DNA from: Deferribacteres bacterium
GTDB lineage: Bacteria > Thermosulfidibacterota > Thermosulfidibacteria > Thermosulfidibacterales > Thermosulfidibacteraceae
Length of the DNA stretch: 31,083 nt
Assembly (NCBI GenBank): GCA_013153205.1
Contig: JAADEW010000104.1
Location: 1-31,083 of the forward strand
Direction of reading: 5' to 3'
The notes beneath the pieces were generated by a model. That model did no database searches, was not told the origin of the DNA, and saw nothing but the letters and a program-made list of their open reading frames with translations. Below, piece by piece: positions 15,203 to 23,546 of this stretch. A program made the position numbers and the translations under genes. Position 1 is the stretch's first letter. The number at the start of each line of letters is the position of its first letter.

Positions 15203-16841
15203 CTTTAACCTTAAGCCTCAGCCTCTTTCTCTCCTTCCACATGTCAAACTCAATGGAAGCAACCACATCAAAGCTTCCCCCACCCTTAAGACGCTCTATC
15301 TCCACATCAAAGGAGTAGGCATCCACTCCTATTCCGTCTTTCACCGCAAGAAAGCTTATCCCCTTTGACATGGGCTTCAAAAACCTTACTTTAAGCCCTT
15401 CAAACAGAAAGAGCGGCTCTTCAAATCCCTCTCCGAAGGGGCGAAGCCTCAGGTAATCCCTCACAAAGCCCGCATCAAGAAGCTCAAACTCAAGTTTATC
15501 GTCAATAAAGAGAACATCCTCAACCCTCTCCTCTTCCTCCACCGCCCTGCTCAGATGCTCTTTGAGAAGCTCAACCTTATCCTTCTCAACATTAAAGCCC
15601 ACAGCCTTTTCGTGTCCGCCCCACGAAACCAAAAGCCCCCTCACCCTGCTCATAAGCCTGTGGAGGTTCACTCCTCCAAAACTTCTTCCGGAGCCCCTGC
15701 CAACCCTTCCGCCGTTAAAGCTCACGATGAAAGCGGGGCTTGCAAAGTGAGAGGCAAGCTTGGAAGCCACCACCCCTATAACCCCCGGATGCCAGCCGTC
15801 TTTCCACACGAAAACCACAGGCTCATCTCCCCCGCACATGGAAAGAGCCTCGCCGAATACCTTCTCCTCTTCCCTCTGGCGTCTGGAGTTTTCCCTGTTC
15901 AGCTCTCTGGCAAGCTCTAAAGCCTTCTCCCCGTCGTCCTCCACCAGAAGCTCAAAAGCCTTTCTCGCATGGCTTATCCTGCCGGGGGCGTTGAGCCTCG
16001 GCGCAATTATGAAGGAGACATCCCACGGCTTCAAAGCCCTATCCGAGATGCCGGCGGCCTCCGTCAAAGCGGCAAAAGGCACAAAATCCTTCAGCATTTT
16101 TAATCCGAACTTCACGAAAAAGCGGTTTTCGTCCCTTATCTCCATAACATCAGCCACCGTCCCCACGGCAACGAGAGGCAGAAACTCCTTTATAACGGCT
16201 TTTCTCTCCTTATCGCCTTCAAGCCATAAAATGACAGCCTCTGCAAGCTTTAGAGCCACCCCCACCCCGGCAAGCCCTCTGAAAGGATAGGAGCCGTCCG
16301 CTTTCGGGTTTATCACGGCATCAGCAGGCGGCAGAAAAGGAGCCGGTTCGTGGTGGTCGGTAACGATGACATCTATTCCCTCTTTTTTGAGGGCTGAAAC
16401 CTCCTGAATGGAAGAGATACCGCAATCAACGGTTATCAACAGAGAAAAGTCGGGCACCTCTGACTTCCTCAGAGAATCAAGGTTGATGCTGTATCCGTCA
16501 GCTATTCTGTGGGGAATGAAGACTTCCACATCACAGCCAAGCCTTTTCAAAAATCTGTAAAGCAAAGCTGAAGCGGTGATTCCGTCGGCGTCGTAATCCC
16601 CGTAAATGAGTATCTTCTCTTTTCTACTGCGCGCCTTTAAAATGCGCTCAACGGCTTTCTCCATGTGGGAAAAGTAAAAGGGGTCGTTCAAAAGGCCCAG
16701 AGGCTCGTAAAGATACAGCCGGGCTCTCTCCTCGGTGTTCACCCCCCTGTTTACCAGCACCTTCGCCAGAGGAAGTGGTATGCCGAGCTTTGCCGAAAGG
16801 GCATGTGCATCGGCTCTATACGGAGCAATCACCCACTTCAC
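15180..16841 (-). CDS. recJ: Single-stranded-DNA-specific exonuclease RecJ
   Basis: A 553-aa 5'-3' ssDNA exonuclease of the DHH phosphoesterase family. Metal-binding motifs are all present: GDYDADG (81-87), VDCG (138-141) and TDHH (161-164), followed by the DHHA1 domain with GRGSGRSFGGVNLH and GGHEKAVGFNV. A C-terminal OB-like domain completes it. It acts in recombination and mismatch repair. The start codon is GTG, within a GTGA overlap with the upstream methyltransferase, and the 3' end overlaps birA. Confidence 0.96.
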   Translation of the reverse strand: MKWVIAPYRADAHALSAKLGIPLPLAKVLVNRGVNTEERARLYLYEPLGLLNDPFYFSHMEKAVERILKARSRKEKILIYGDYDADGITASALLYRFLKRLGCDVEVFIPHRIADGYSINLDSLRKSEVPDFSLLITVDCGISSIQEVSALKKEGIDVIVTDHHEPAPFLPPADAVINPKADGSYPFRGLAGVGVALKLAEAVILWLEGDKERKAVIKEFLPLVAVGTVADVMEIRDENRFFVKFGLKMLKDFVPFAALTEAAGISDRALKPWDVSFIIAPRLNAPGRISHARKAFELLVEDDGEKALELARELNRENSRRQREEEKVFGEALSMCGGDEPVVFVWKDGWHPGVIGVVASKLASHFASPAFIVSFNGGRVGRGSGRSFGGVNLHRLMSRVRGLLVSWGGHEKAVGFNVEKDKVELLKEHLSRAVEEEERVEDVLFIDDKLEFELLDAGFVRDYLRLRPFGEGFEEPLFLFEGLKVRFLKPMSKGISFLAVKDGIGVDAYSFDVEIERLKGGGSFDVVASIEFDMWKERKRLRLKVKDVRKSSG

Positions 16842-17596
16842 CGCACCACCCCTATCATCTCAGCCACTTCGTCCGTATATCTTCCGTCTTTCTCGTATAT
16901 TATAAGAGGCGGCTCAACCTCCAGGGCGCCTCTTTTAGCCCCCTTAACCGCTTCAACCATGACGAACTGGGCTTTCCTGCGGGCGTAAGGATGCACAAAA
17001 CGGAGTCTTTTCGGCTCAAGCCCCCTTGCCCTCAAGGAGGAAAGAACATCCACGCTCCTTTCGGCACAGAAAATCAAGCCGAACCTCCCCCTGAACCTCA
17101 GCAGATAAAAGGCGGCCTCCACCAGGTCCTCCAGAGTGGCTTCAAGCTCGTATCTCGCGAGGGCTTTCCCTCTATCCTTCACCATCCTCCCCCTGTCAGG
17201 CTCCCAGTAGGGAGGATTCGCTATGACATAGTCAAAGCTCTCCGGCTCAAAGGCGTCCTTCACATCCCTGTAGTTAAGCCTGACGAAAGATACCCTGTGG
17301 GAAAGGCCGTTTATCCGCGCGCTAAGCTTTGCCCTTTCAACCATCTCACCCTGCAGGTCTATCCCCACCACCTCCACAGCCGGCATTTTCTTTGCGGCAA
17401 TCAGCGCTATCACGCCGGAGCCGGTTCCAAGGTCCGCCACCCTGCCCCTCTCAGGCAGGTGAGCAAACTCCGCAAGCAAAAGGGAGTCAACGGAAAACCT
17501 GTAGCCGCACCGGGGCTGAACCAGCTTCAGCCCCCACTTCCTCAAGTCGTCCAGCGTATCATCCTGAGAGATACCGGGAAACAAGCTCTTTTCCAT
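16838..17596 (-). CDS. TrmN6-like tRNA (adenine-N6)-methyltransferase
   Basis: A 252-aa Rossmann-fold SAM-dependent methyltransferase of the TrmN6/YfiC type. The SAM-binding motif VADLGTGSGVIAL sits at 53-65 and the adenine-N6 catalytic motif NPPY at 127-130. The N-terminal PRCGYRFSVDSLLLAEF is typical of this group, which methylates A37 of tRNA-Val in E. coli. I chose the ATG at 17596; a TTG at 17623 would add nine residues, but neither has a strong ribosome site. It overlaps the end of the mutase gene and shares GTGA with recJ. Confidence 0.85.
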   Translation of the reverse strand: MEKSLFPGISQDDTLDDLRKWGLKLVQPRCGYRFSVDSLLLAEFAHLPERGRVADLGTGSGVIALIAAKKMPAVEVVGIDLQGEMVERAKLSARINGLSHRVSFVRLNYRDVKDAFEPESFDYVIANPPYWEPDRGRMVKDRGKALARYELEATLEDLVEAAFYLLRFRGRFGLIFCAERSVDVLSSLRARGLEPKRLRFVHPYARRKAQFVMVEAVKGAKRGALEVEPPLIIYEKDGRYTDEVAEMIGVVR

Positions 17597-18986
17597 ATCC
17601 CAGAATCTTTTCCAGCTTCTCAACGGAAGAAGACTCGCAGTAAACCCTTAAAAGGGGTTCCGTTCCCGACGCCCTGAACAGTATCCAGGAATTGTCCTCC
17701 AGAACGAACTTTGCCCCGTCAACAAAATTGGTTGAGCGCACGGAAAGCCCGGCAAAGCTCCGGGGAACCTCTGACTTCAGGTGCTCCACGAAAGAGCGGG
17801 CATCCTCTATCCTGCTTACCTTCACATCCTCCCGCCTGTAGAAGTGAGGTCCAAACTCCTCAAAAAGCTCCTCTATCAGCCGGGAAAGGGGTTTCGCTTC
17901 CACAGCCATATATTCAAGAACCAGAAGGGCTGAAAAAAGGCCGTCCCTCTCCGGTATGTGGTAAGAGACGCCTATACCGCCGGACTCCTCCCCTCCCATA
18001 AAAACCCTGCCGTCAGCAATCAGGTCCGCTATAAACTTAAAACCAACTCCGGTTTCATACACCTTTATGCCGTATTTCTCGCCTATTCTGTCCAGAAGTG
18101 AGGTGGTGGAGACCGTTTTGGCAATGGCTCCCTTAAAGCCCTTGTTCTTAACCAGATGCATGAGGATAAGGGCGTATATCTGATGGGGATTGACGAAATT
18201 CCCCTTCTCGTCCACGAGCCCCACCCTGTCTCCATCTCCATCGGTGGCAATTCCCACGTCAGCCTTTGAATCAATCACTCTGGCTATAAGTTCCCGTATG
18301 TTCTTCTCTATAGGCTCCGGATGTTTAAAGCCGAAAAACGCATCTCTTTTCTCGTTTATCAGCTCAACGAAACAGCCAGCAGGCTCAAGAAACAGCCTCG
18401 TTAAGTCGCTTGTAGCGCCGTGCATGGGATTTGCTACCACCTTAAAAGAAGCCCTTCCTATGCGGTCAAGGTCCACCCTCTCCTTCACCCACTCAAAATA
18501 AGCGGGGTAAGGATTGACCACGGTGATTAACCCCTCTTTTACCCCCTCTTCAAAGGCAATTCTTTTGGGCTTCACACCGTCAAGCAAAGCCTCTATCTTC
18601 CCTGTAATCTCCGAGGGTGCCGCTCCTCCCTTCGGGGTTCTCAGCTTGTAGCCGTTATACTGGTAAGGGTTGTGGCTTGCGGTTATAGCAACGCCAAAGC
18701 CCCGTCCGTTTTTCACAATTTCAAAGGTGACAAAGGGTGTGGGCACGAACCTCTGAGCAATGAATGTCTTTATTCCGTTTGCGGCGAAGACCTCCGCCAC
18801 CGTTTTAGCAAAAACCTCCGAAAAGAATCGGGTGTCATACCCTATGAAGCATCCCTTCTCCCAGGGCCAGCTCTCCCTCTTCACAAACTCGGCGGTAGCC
18901 TGCGCCACGAGAATCAGGTTCTCAAATGTGAAGGTGTCCGCAATTATACCGCGCCACCCGTCCGTGCCGAATTTAATGTCAGCCAA
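17559..18986 (-). CDS. Phosphoglucomutase/phosphomannomutase
   Basis: A 475-aa alpha-D-phosphohexomutase interconverting hexose 1- and 6-phosphates. Hallmarks are the phosphoserine loop ITASHNP (S104), the metal loop TDGDGDR, the sugar loop GGEESGGIG and a C-terminal phosphate-binding RASGTEPLLRVY. The start is a TTG at 18986 with GGGAGG six bases upstream. Translation from an ATG further upstream would add a poor hydrophobic tail overlapping the divergent promoter. It is the first gene of the minus-strand cluster leading to recJ and birA. Substrate preference (glucose or mannose) cannot be told. Confidence 0.9.
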   Translation of the reverse strand: MADIKFGTDGWRGIIADTFTFENLILVAQATAEFVKRESWPWEKGCFIGYDTRFFSEVFAKTVAEVFAANGIKTFIAQRFVPTPFVTFEIVKNGRGFGVAITASHNPYQYNGYKLRTPKGGAAPSEITGKIEALLDGVKPKRIAFEEGVKEGLITVVNPYPAYFEWVKERVDLDRIGRASFKVVANPMHGATSDLTRLFLEPAGCFVELINEKRDAFFGFKHPEPIEKNIRELIARVIDSKADVGIATDGDGDRVGLVDEKGNFVNPHQIYALILMHLVKNKGFKGAIAKTVSTTSLLDRIGEKYGIKVYETGVGFKFIADLIADGRVFMGGEESGGIGVSYHIPERDGLFSALLVLEYMAVEAKPLSRLIEELFEEFGPHFYRREDVKVSRIEDARSFVEHLKSEVPRSFAGLSVRSTNFVDGAKFVLEDNSWILFRASGTEPLLRVYCESSSVEKLEKILGYGKELVSRYLSG

Positions 18987-18998
18987 GGCAATCCTCCC

Positions 18999-19027
18999 TT
19001 GATATTGCTGATAAATCTTCATAGCAT
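18999..19027 (+). promoter_or_regulatory. Predicted promoter of the lonB-cmk-TPR operon
   Basis: TTGATA (-35, 5 of 6) and TAGCAT (-10, 4 of 6) are 17 bp apart, about 30 nt before the ATG at 19059. Confidence 0.45.
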
Positions 19028-19046
19028 AGAGACTAAATACCATCAA
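19018..19046 (-). promoter_or_regulatory. Predicted promoter of the phosphohexomutase gene cluster
   Basis: On the minus strand TTGATG and TATGAA are 17 bp apart, placing the start of transcription about 25 nt before the TTG start codon. It overlaps the opposite promoter at 18999-19027, so the two would compete. Confidence 0.4.
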
Positions 19047-19058
19047 GGAGAAAAGGAG

Positions 19059-21401
19059 ATGGAGCTGAAGGCGGAACATCTCCGATGGACCTGTGATGCT
19101 TCCGAAATTGAAAAAGCACTGGGGGAGAGCCAGCAGGAGATAGCGTCAGCGGCACAGCCCAGAGCCAAGAAAGCGGTGGAGTTCGGGCTTGAGGTTGAAA
19201 GCGACGGATTCAACATTTTCGTGGCAGGTCCCGAAGGGATAGGAAAGAGAACCCTCGTAATGGAGAAGGTGAAAGAAAAAGCCCGCCAGAAACCGTGCCC
19301 CGACGACTGGTGTTATGTTTACAACTTTGCCAACCCTCAGGCACCCAAAGCCATTTCGCTTCCTGCGGGAGTAGGCAAAGAGTTCAGAGAAGACATGAAA
19401 AGCTTTATAGAACACCTCAAGGAAGAACTGCCCAAAGCCTTTGAATCCAAGGAATACGAGGAGAAGGCAAAAGCCATAATTGAAAAGAGCAAAGAGGAAA
19501 AGGAAGCCCTTTTAAGAGAGCTCAACAAAAAAGCGGAAGAGGCGGGGTTTGCCTTAAAGTTTTCCCCAACAGGCATCATCATGATACCCATAATGGGAGG
19601 CCAGCCCGTTCCTGAAGAGAAGCTTCTTTCCGATTCAAACCTGAGGGAATACGTGGACAGAAAGAGAAAGGAGTTTGAGCCGGTCCTGTCCGAGTTTATG
19701 CGCAGGCTGAAAGAGATAGACAAGCAAACCCAGAAAGAGCTCAAAAAGCTTAGAGAAGATGTGGCGCTTTTCGTGATAAACAGCTTTATTGAAGACCTGC
19801 TGGAAAAATACGCCTCTTATCCGCAGGCGAAAGAGCACATAGAAGAGGTGAAAAACGACATAATCAAGGACATTGACCTGTTCCTTCAGATTCCCTCATC
19901 CACGGACAACCCCTTCGTGATGCTCCAGATAGAAAAGAGCCTTTCAAAATATCAGGTAAACGTGATAGTGGACAACTCCGAAACGGAACATGCCCCCGTG
20001 ATTTACGAGACCAACCCCACATACAGCAACCTCTTCGGCAGGATAGCGCTGAGAGCGGAGTTCGGCGTTTATGTTGCCGACTTCACCCAGATTGTCCCCG
20101 GAAGCATCCACAGGGCAAACGGCGGCTTTCTGATTTTGAGGCTGGTGGATTTGCTCTTCAACCCGGGGGTGTGGCACGCGCTGAAGAAAGCCCTCCTCCA
20201 CAAGGAGATTGTGATACAGCCCTTTTTAGAAGAGCTTGGAATTCCCCATCCCATATCAACCTACATCCGCCCACAGCCCATTCCGCTGGATGTGAAGGTC
20301 ATTCTTCTCGGAGACAAACCGCTTTTCTACCTTCTCGGTATCCTGGACCCGGAGTTCAAGAGGCTCTTCAAGGTAAAGGCTGAGTTCAGCGAAACCTGCG
20401 ACAACACCCACGAGATGCGTGGAGTTTTCGCCGCAACCCTGAAGCACGTTGCGGAAAGGGAGAAGCTGAAAACCCCATCGGCAGAGGCTCTTGCGGGTTT
20501 GATTGAGCACTCATCACGGCTTGCCGAACACAAAGAGAAGCTCTACCTGAAGCTGGAAGAGATACTGGATGTTCTAAGGGAGGCAAGTTTTTACGCCGAA
20601 AAAGATAACAGCAGTGTCATAGAAAGAAGGCACATAGACAAAGCCCTTGAAGAATACCGGTTCCGTTCCAACCTCATAGAGGAAAAAATCCGCGAGCTCA
20701 TACGGGAAGGCACCATCATAGTTGAGCTGGAAGGAGAAAAGGTGGGACAGATAAACGGACTCTCCGTAATCAACCTCGGAGACTACTCCTTTGGCAGGCC
20801 CGTGAGAATAACGGCAACTGTATTCACCGGGGAAAAGGGCATCGTCAACATTGAACGGGAGGCAAAGCTTTCCGGAAAAATCTTCAACAAAGCGGTATTC
20901 ATCCTTTCGGGCTACATGGGAGGGAAATACGGAAGAAGACAGCCCCTGACCCTTTCGGCAAGCCTCGCCTTTGAGCAGTCCTACTCCCAGATAGAAGGGG
21001 ACTCGGCATCAGTAGCCGAACTGCTGGCTCTTCTTTCCGCCGTATCCGGAATACCTTTGAAGCAGAACCTTGCGGTAACCGGTTCTATAGACCAGCTTGG
21101 AAACGTTCAGCCCGTAGGTGGTATCAACGAGAAGGTGGAAGGATTCTACCGCATCTGCAGGGTAGCGGGAAAAAAGGGTGAGGTCATAATACCCGCAAGA
21201 AATGTGAAGCATTTAAACCTCAACGGTGACGTGGTGGAGGCAGTTGAAAGGGGAGACTTTAAAATACACGCCGTTGATACCATAGACGAAGCCATTGAGA
21301 TAGCAACCGGACTCAAAGCGGAAGAGTTTCACGAAAAGGTGCTTTTGGAGCTGAAAGAGCTTCACAAATACGCAATGCCCAGGGAGGAAAAGGGAAAATG
21401 A
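19059..21401 (+). CDS. Lon-family ATP-dependent protease (LonB/AAA_32 type)
   Basis: A 780-aa cytosolic AAA+ serine protease of the bacterial Lon-like family that lacks the classical Lon N-domain. The AAA module has GPEGIGKRT as Walker A (57-65), with a long helical insertion at about 110-280, and the ANGGFLILRLVDLL region (353-366) near Walker B. The C-terminal Lon protease domain carries the Ser-Lys dyad: S649 in GDSASVAE and K692 in GGINEKVEGF. It degrades misfolded or regulatory proteins. The ATG at 19059 has an AAGGAG ribosome site; the open frame extends upstream but only across the divergent promoter. It overlaps cmk by ATGA. Confidence 0.92.
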   Translation: MELKAEHLRWTCDASEIEKALGESQQEIASAAQPRAKKAVEFGLEVESDGFNIFVAGPEGIGKRTLVMEKVKEKARQKPCPDDWCYVYNFANPQAPKAISLPAGVGKEFREDMKSFIEHLKEELPKAFESKEYEEKAKAIIEKSKEEKEALLRELNKKAEEAGFALKFSPTGIIMIPIMGGQPVPEEKLLSDSNLREYVDRKRKEFEPVLSEFMRRLKEIDKQTQKELKKLREDVALFVINSFIEDLLEKYASYPQAKEHIEEVKNDIIKDIDLFLQIPSSTDNPFVMLQIEKSLSKYQVNVIVDNSETEHAPVIYETNPTYSNLFGRIALRAEFGVYVADFTQIVPGSIHRANGGFLILRLVDLLFNPGVWHALKKALLHKEIVIQPFLEELGIPHPISTYIRPQPIPLDVKVILLGDKPLFYLLGILDPEFKRLFKVKAEFSETCDNTHEMRGVFAATLKHVAEREKLKTPSAEALAGLIEHSSRLAEHKEKLYLKLEEILDVLREASFYAEKDNSSVIERRHIDKALEEYRFRSNLIEEKIRELIREGTIIVELEGEKVGQINGLSVINLGDYSFGRPVRITATVFTGEKGIVNIEREAKLSGKIFNKAVFILSGYMGGKYGRRQPLTLSASLAFEQSYSQIEGDSASVAELLALLSAVSGIPLKQNLAVTGSIDQLGNVQPVGGINEKVEGFYRICRVAGKKGEVIIPARNVKHLNLNGDVVEAVERGDFKIHAVDTIDEAIEIATGLKAEEFHEKVLLELKELHKYAMPREEKGK

Positions 21402-22057
21402 TTATCGCTATAGACGGTCCCGCAGGTTCAGGTAAAAGCACCGTGGCAAAAATCATCGCGCAAAGGCTGGGGTTCCTATACCTTGACACCGGGGCAATTT
21501 ACAGGGCTGTGGGGTATCTGGCTCTGAAAAAGGGTATTGACCTTGAGGACGAGAAGGCGCTGGTCAACCTGATACGGCAGATGGAGCTCACCATAACACC
21601 CGAAAAGGGCCACCAGAAAATCGCCGTAAACGGAGAAGACATAACGGAAAAAATCCGGACGGAAGAGATTGGAATGGCGGCATCCACCGTCTCAAAGCAC
21701 CCTGAAGTGCGAAAAGCCCTGCTCGAACTTCAAAGAGATTTCGGCAGAAGATGCAACCTCGTAACGGAAGGCAGGGACACCACAACGGTGGTCTTTCCCA
21801 ACGCAGAAGTCAAAATTTTCCTCACGGCTTCTCCTGAGGTGCGGGCAGAAAGAAGGCTCAAGGAGCTGAAGGAAAAAGGCATAGAAAAAAGCTATGAAGA
21901 GGTATTAAACGCCATAATAAAAAGGGACAGGCAGGATACCGAAAGGGCGGTAGCGCCTTTAAAACCCGCAGAGGATGCGGTGATAATAGACACATCAGGA
22001 ATGAGCATTGAGGAAGTTGTGGAAGAGATACTAAAAATCGTGGAAAAGGCTGAATGA
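21398..22057 (+). CDS. cmk: Cytidylate kinase
   Basis: A 219-aa (d)CMP kinase that uses ATP to make (d)CDP. It has the P-loop GPAGSGKST (7-15), the substrate motif YLDTGAIYRAV (28-38) and the NMP-lid region with EGRDTTTVVFPNA and RRLKELKEKG. Length is standard. Both ends overlap neighbours by ATGA (lonB before, TPR gene after), so the three are translated as one coupled operon. Confidence 0.95.
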   Translation: MIIAIDGPAGSGKSTVAKIIAQRLGFLYLDTGAIYRAVGYLALKKGIDLEDEKALVNLIRQMELTITPEKGHQKIAVNGEDITEKIRTEEIGMAASTVSKHPEVRKALLELQRDFGRRCNLVTEGRDTTTVVFPNAEVKIFLTASPEVRAERRLKELKEKGIEKSYEEVLNAIIKRDRQDTERAVAPLKPAEDAVIIDTSGMSIEEVVEEILKIVEKAE

Positions 22058-22785
22058 GCGACGAGCTTACGGCATATCAGCTTCTTAAAGAAGGAAGATA
22101 TCTCAAGGCTAAAGAGATTCTGGAAAAGCTCGTTGAGGAAAACCCTGCGGAGCACAACCTCTTCAACTTCGCCCTCTGCCTCTGGCGGCTGGGAGAGCTT
22201 GACGAGGCTCTAAGTGTTCTTGAGAGACTGCTTGAAGCCAATCCCGAGCACAAAAAGGGGCTGTTTTTAAAAGGCGTGATACTGAGAAGAGAAGGGAGAT
22301 TTGAAGAGGCAAGGGAAGTATTCACGAAACTTGGGGAAGACTATCTGGCACAGGCTATCCCCTCTCTTGTGGAAAAACCGGAGGTGGACGAGCCGCTGGA
22401 GTTTGAAGTGGTGAAGGAAGACGAAACAGAGGAGCTCCCTGCCGCAGAGGAAGCTGTCACGGCAGACTCAAGGTTCACATCGTCCTACAAAGGCGACATA
22501 GTAAGGATAAAGATTGACGGCTCCTTTGAGGTGGAAAAGGGACACTTCGTTGCCTTTCTCTTCAAGGAAGGCAGTCTATCAGAGTTCAACGGAACCATAT
22601 CAGGAAGCGGAAAGGGAGAGCTGGTAATCTCAGGATTCAGCCTGCCGGAAGGAGACATAACTCAGGACAGAGGGGAAGGACAGCTTCTGATAGACCTTGA
22701 GGAGGAAACCTACGCCATAAAATCCAACAAAGACGAACAGGTCTTTTTCCAGGCATCGCCTATAATTCACTGGAAGAAGCTTTGA
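22054..22785 (+). CDS. TPR-repeat protein of unknown role
   Basis: A 243-aa protein. Residues 1-100 form about three tetratricopeptide repeats (for example LFNFALCLWRLGELDEALSVLE). An acidic linker lies near 125-145, and residues 145-243 form a beta-rich part I do not recognise. No signal peptide or membrane helix is visible. TPR domains usually mediate protein contacts; the partner is unknown. It overlaps cmk by ATGA and is followed directly by a terminator. Confidence 0.75.
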   Translation: MSDELTAYQLLKEGRYLKAKEILEKLVEENPAEHNLFNFALCLWRLGELDEALSVLERLLEANPEHKKGLFLKGVILRREGRFEEAREVFTKLGEDYLAQAIPSLVEKPEVDEPLEFEVVKEDETEELPAAEEAVTADSRFTSSYKGDIVRIKIDGSFEVEKGHFVAFLFKEGSLSEFNGTISGSGKGELVISGFSLPEGDITQDRGEGQLLIDLEEETYAIKSNKDEQVFFQASPIIHWKKL

Positions 22786-22786
22786 A

Positions 22787-22814
22787 AAAGCCCCGGGGTA
22801 GTCCTCGGGGCTTT
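22787..22814. terminator. Bidirectional intrinsic terminator
   Basis: A 12-bp stem (AAAGCCCCGGGG and CCTCGGGGCTTT, one G-T pair) with a 4-nt loop sits one base past the TPR stop and nine bases past the opposing NuoG-like stop. A/T runs flank it on both sides, so it can end transcription from both directions. Confidence 0.85.
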
Positions 22815-22823
22815 GCAAAGGTT

Positions 22824-23546
22824 TTATCTGCAGTCGGGACAGATAGTGAGCTCTTCTTCGGGAAGGCCCGTTTTCTCCTTCAAAAACTTAAGCTGGTCTT
22901 CCGTAAGGTAGTAATTCCCGCATTTGGGACAGGGAATGAGCTTGCTCTTTTTATGCCACCGCTCCATAATTCTGTATCCGTCCTTCTGCTCTATGGGAAT
23001 AACATCCACGGGACAGACATAGGAACAGGCACCGCAAACTATGCAGGAGGGACTCTCCTCGTCAAAGGGGGTGCAGACCCTTCTCGTGAATCCCCTGCCC
23101 TCAAACCCTATGGCGTAAACACCCACCACATCCTCGCAGACCCTCACGCACAGTCCGCAGAGGATGCAGTCGTCGTTGGCTTTAACGAACCTCGGCTGTT
23201 CCTCAACCCCGAGTTTTTCCGCTATCTCTTTAAGCTTGGGAAGGTTGGGACACCTCGCCATAAGAAGCTGTAGCACCACCTTCCTGCACTTCTCTATTAT
23301 CTCGCTGTTGGTGGTAACCTCTATCCCTTCGGTAGCGGGATAATCGCAGGCGGTGACCAGCTTTACCCTCTTTCCCTTCTTCACCTGAACGAGACACATC
23401 CTGCAAGCCGCATACGGCTTCACCTCGTCGTCAAAACAGAGGGCAGGGATGTAAATGTTGTTATCCCTTGCCACCTGAAGAACCGTCTGGCCCTTGTAGC
23501 CGGTAACCTTTTTTCCGTCTATTGTGAAGCTCACCCTCTCCATCAT
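22824..23546 (-). CDS. NuoG/HydA-N-terminal-like iron-sulfur subunit
   Basis: A 240-aa electron-transfer subunit. The N-terminal 2Fe-2S ferredoxin domain has C37, C48, C51 and C67. Two 4Fe-4S clusters are bound by C127/130/133/137 and C168/171/174/178. A C-terminal zinc-ribbon-like CPKC...CPDC (C206/209/236/239) ends the protein. Compared with NuoG or FeFe-hydrogenase HydA it is cut short: no molybdopterin-like part, no H-cluster domain, and the His-Cys3 cluster site is lost (only C99 remains). It likely receives electrons from the NuoF/HydB-like subunit. ATGA overlap with that gene; a second ATG follows immediately. Confidence 0.85.
   Translation of the reverse strand: MMERVSFTIDGKKVTGYKGQTVLQVARDNNIYIPALCFDDEVKPYAACRMCLVQVKKGKRVKLVTACDYPATEGIEVTTNSEIIEKCRKVVLQLLMARCPNLPKLKEIAEKLGVEEQPRFVKANDDCILCGLCVRVCEDVVGVYAIGFEGRGFTRRVCTPFDEESPSCIVCGACSYVCPVDVIPIEQKDGYRIMERWHKKSKLIPCPKCGNYYLTEDQLKFLKEKTGLPEEELTICPDCR

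Noticed and set aside
18672..19058. N-terminal 129-codon extension of the Lon-like protease
   Set aside because: It runs antisense through the mutase gene and across the predicted promoter; the ATG at 19059 has an AAGGAG site and begins the family-typical sequence.
18987..19079. 31-residue hydrophobic N-terminal extension of the phosphohexomutase
   Set aside because: A TTG with a strong GGGAGG site at the right distance starts exactly before the conserved N-terminus, and cytosolic mutases have no signal sequence.
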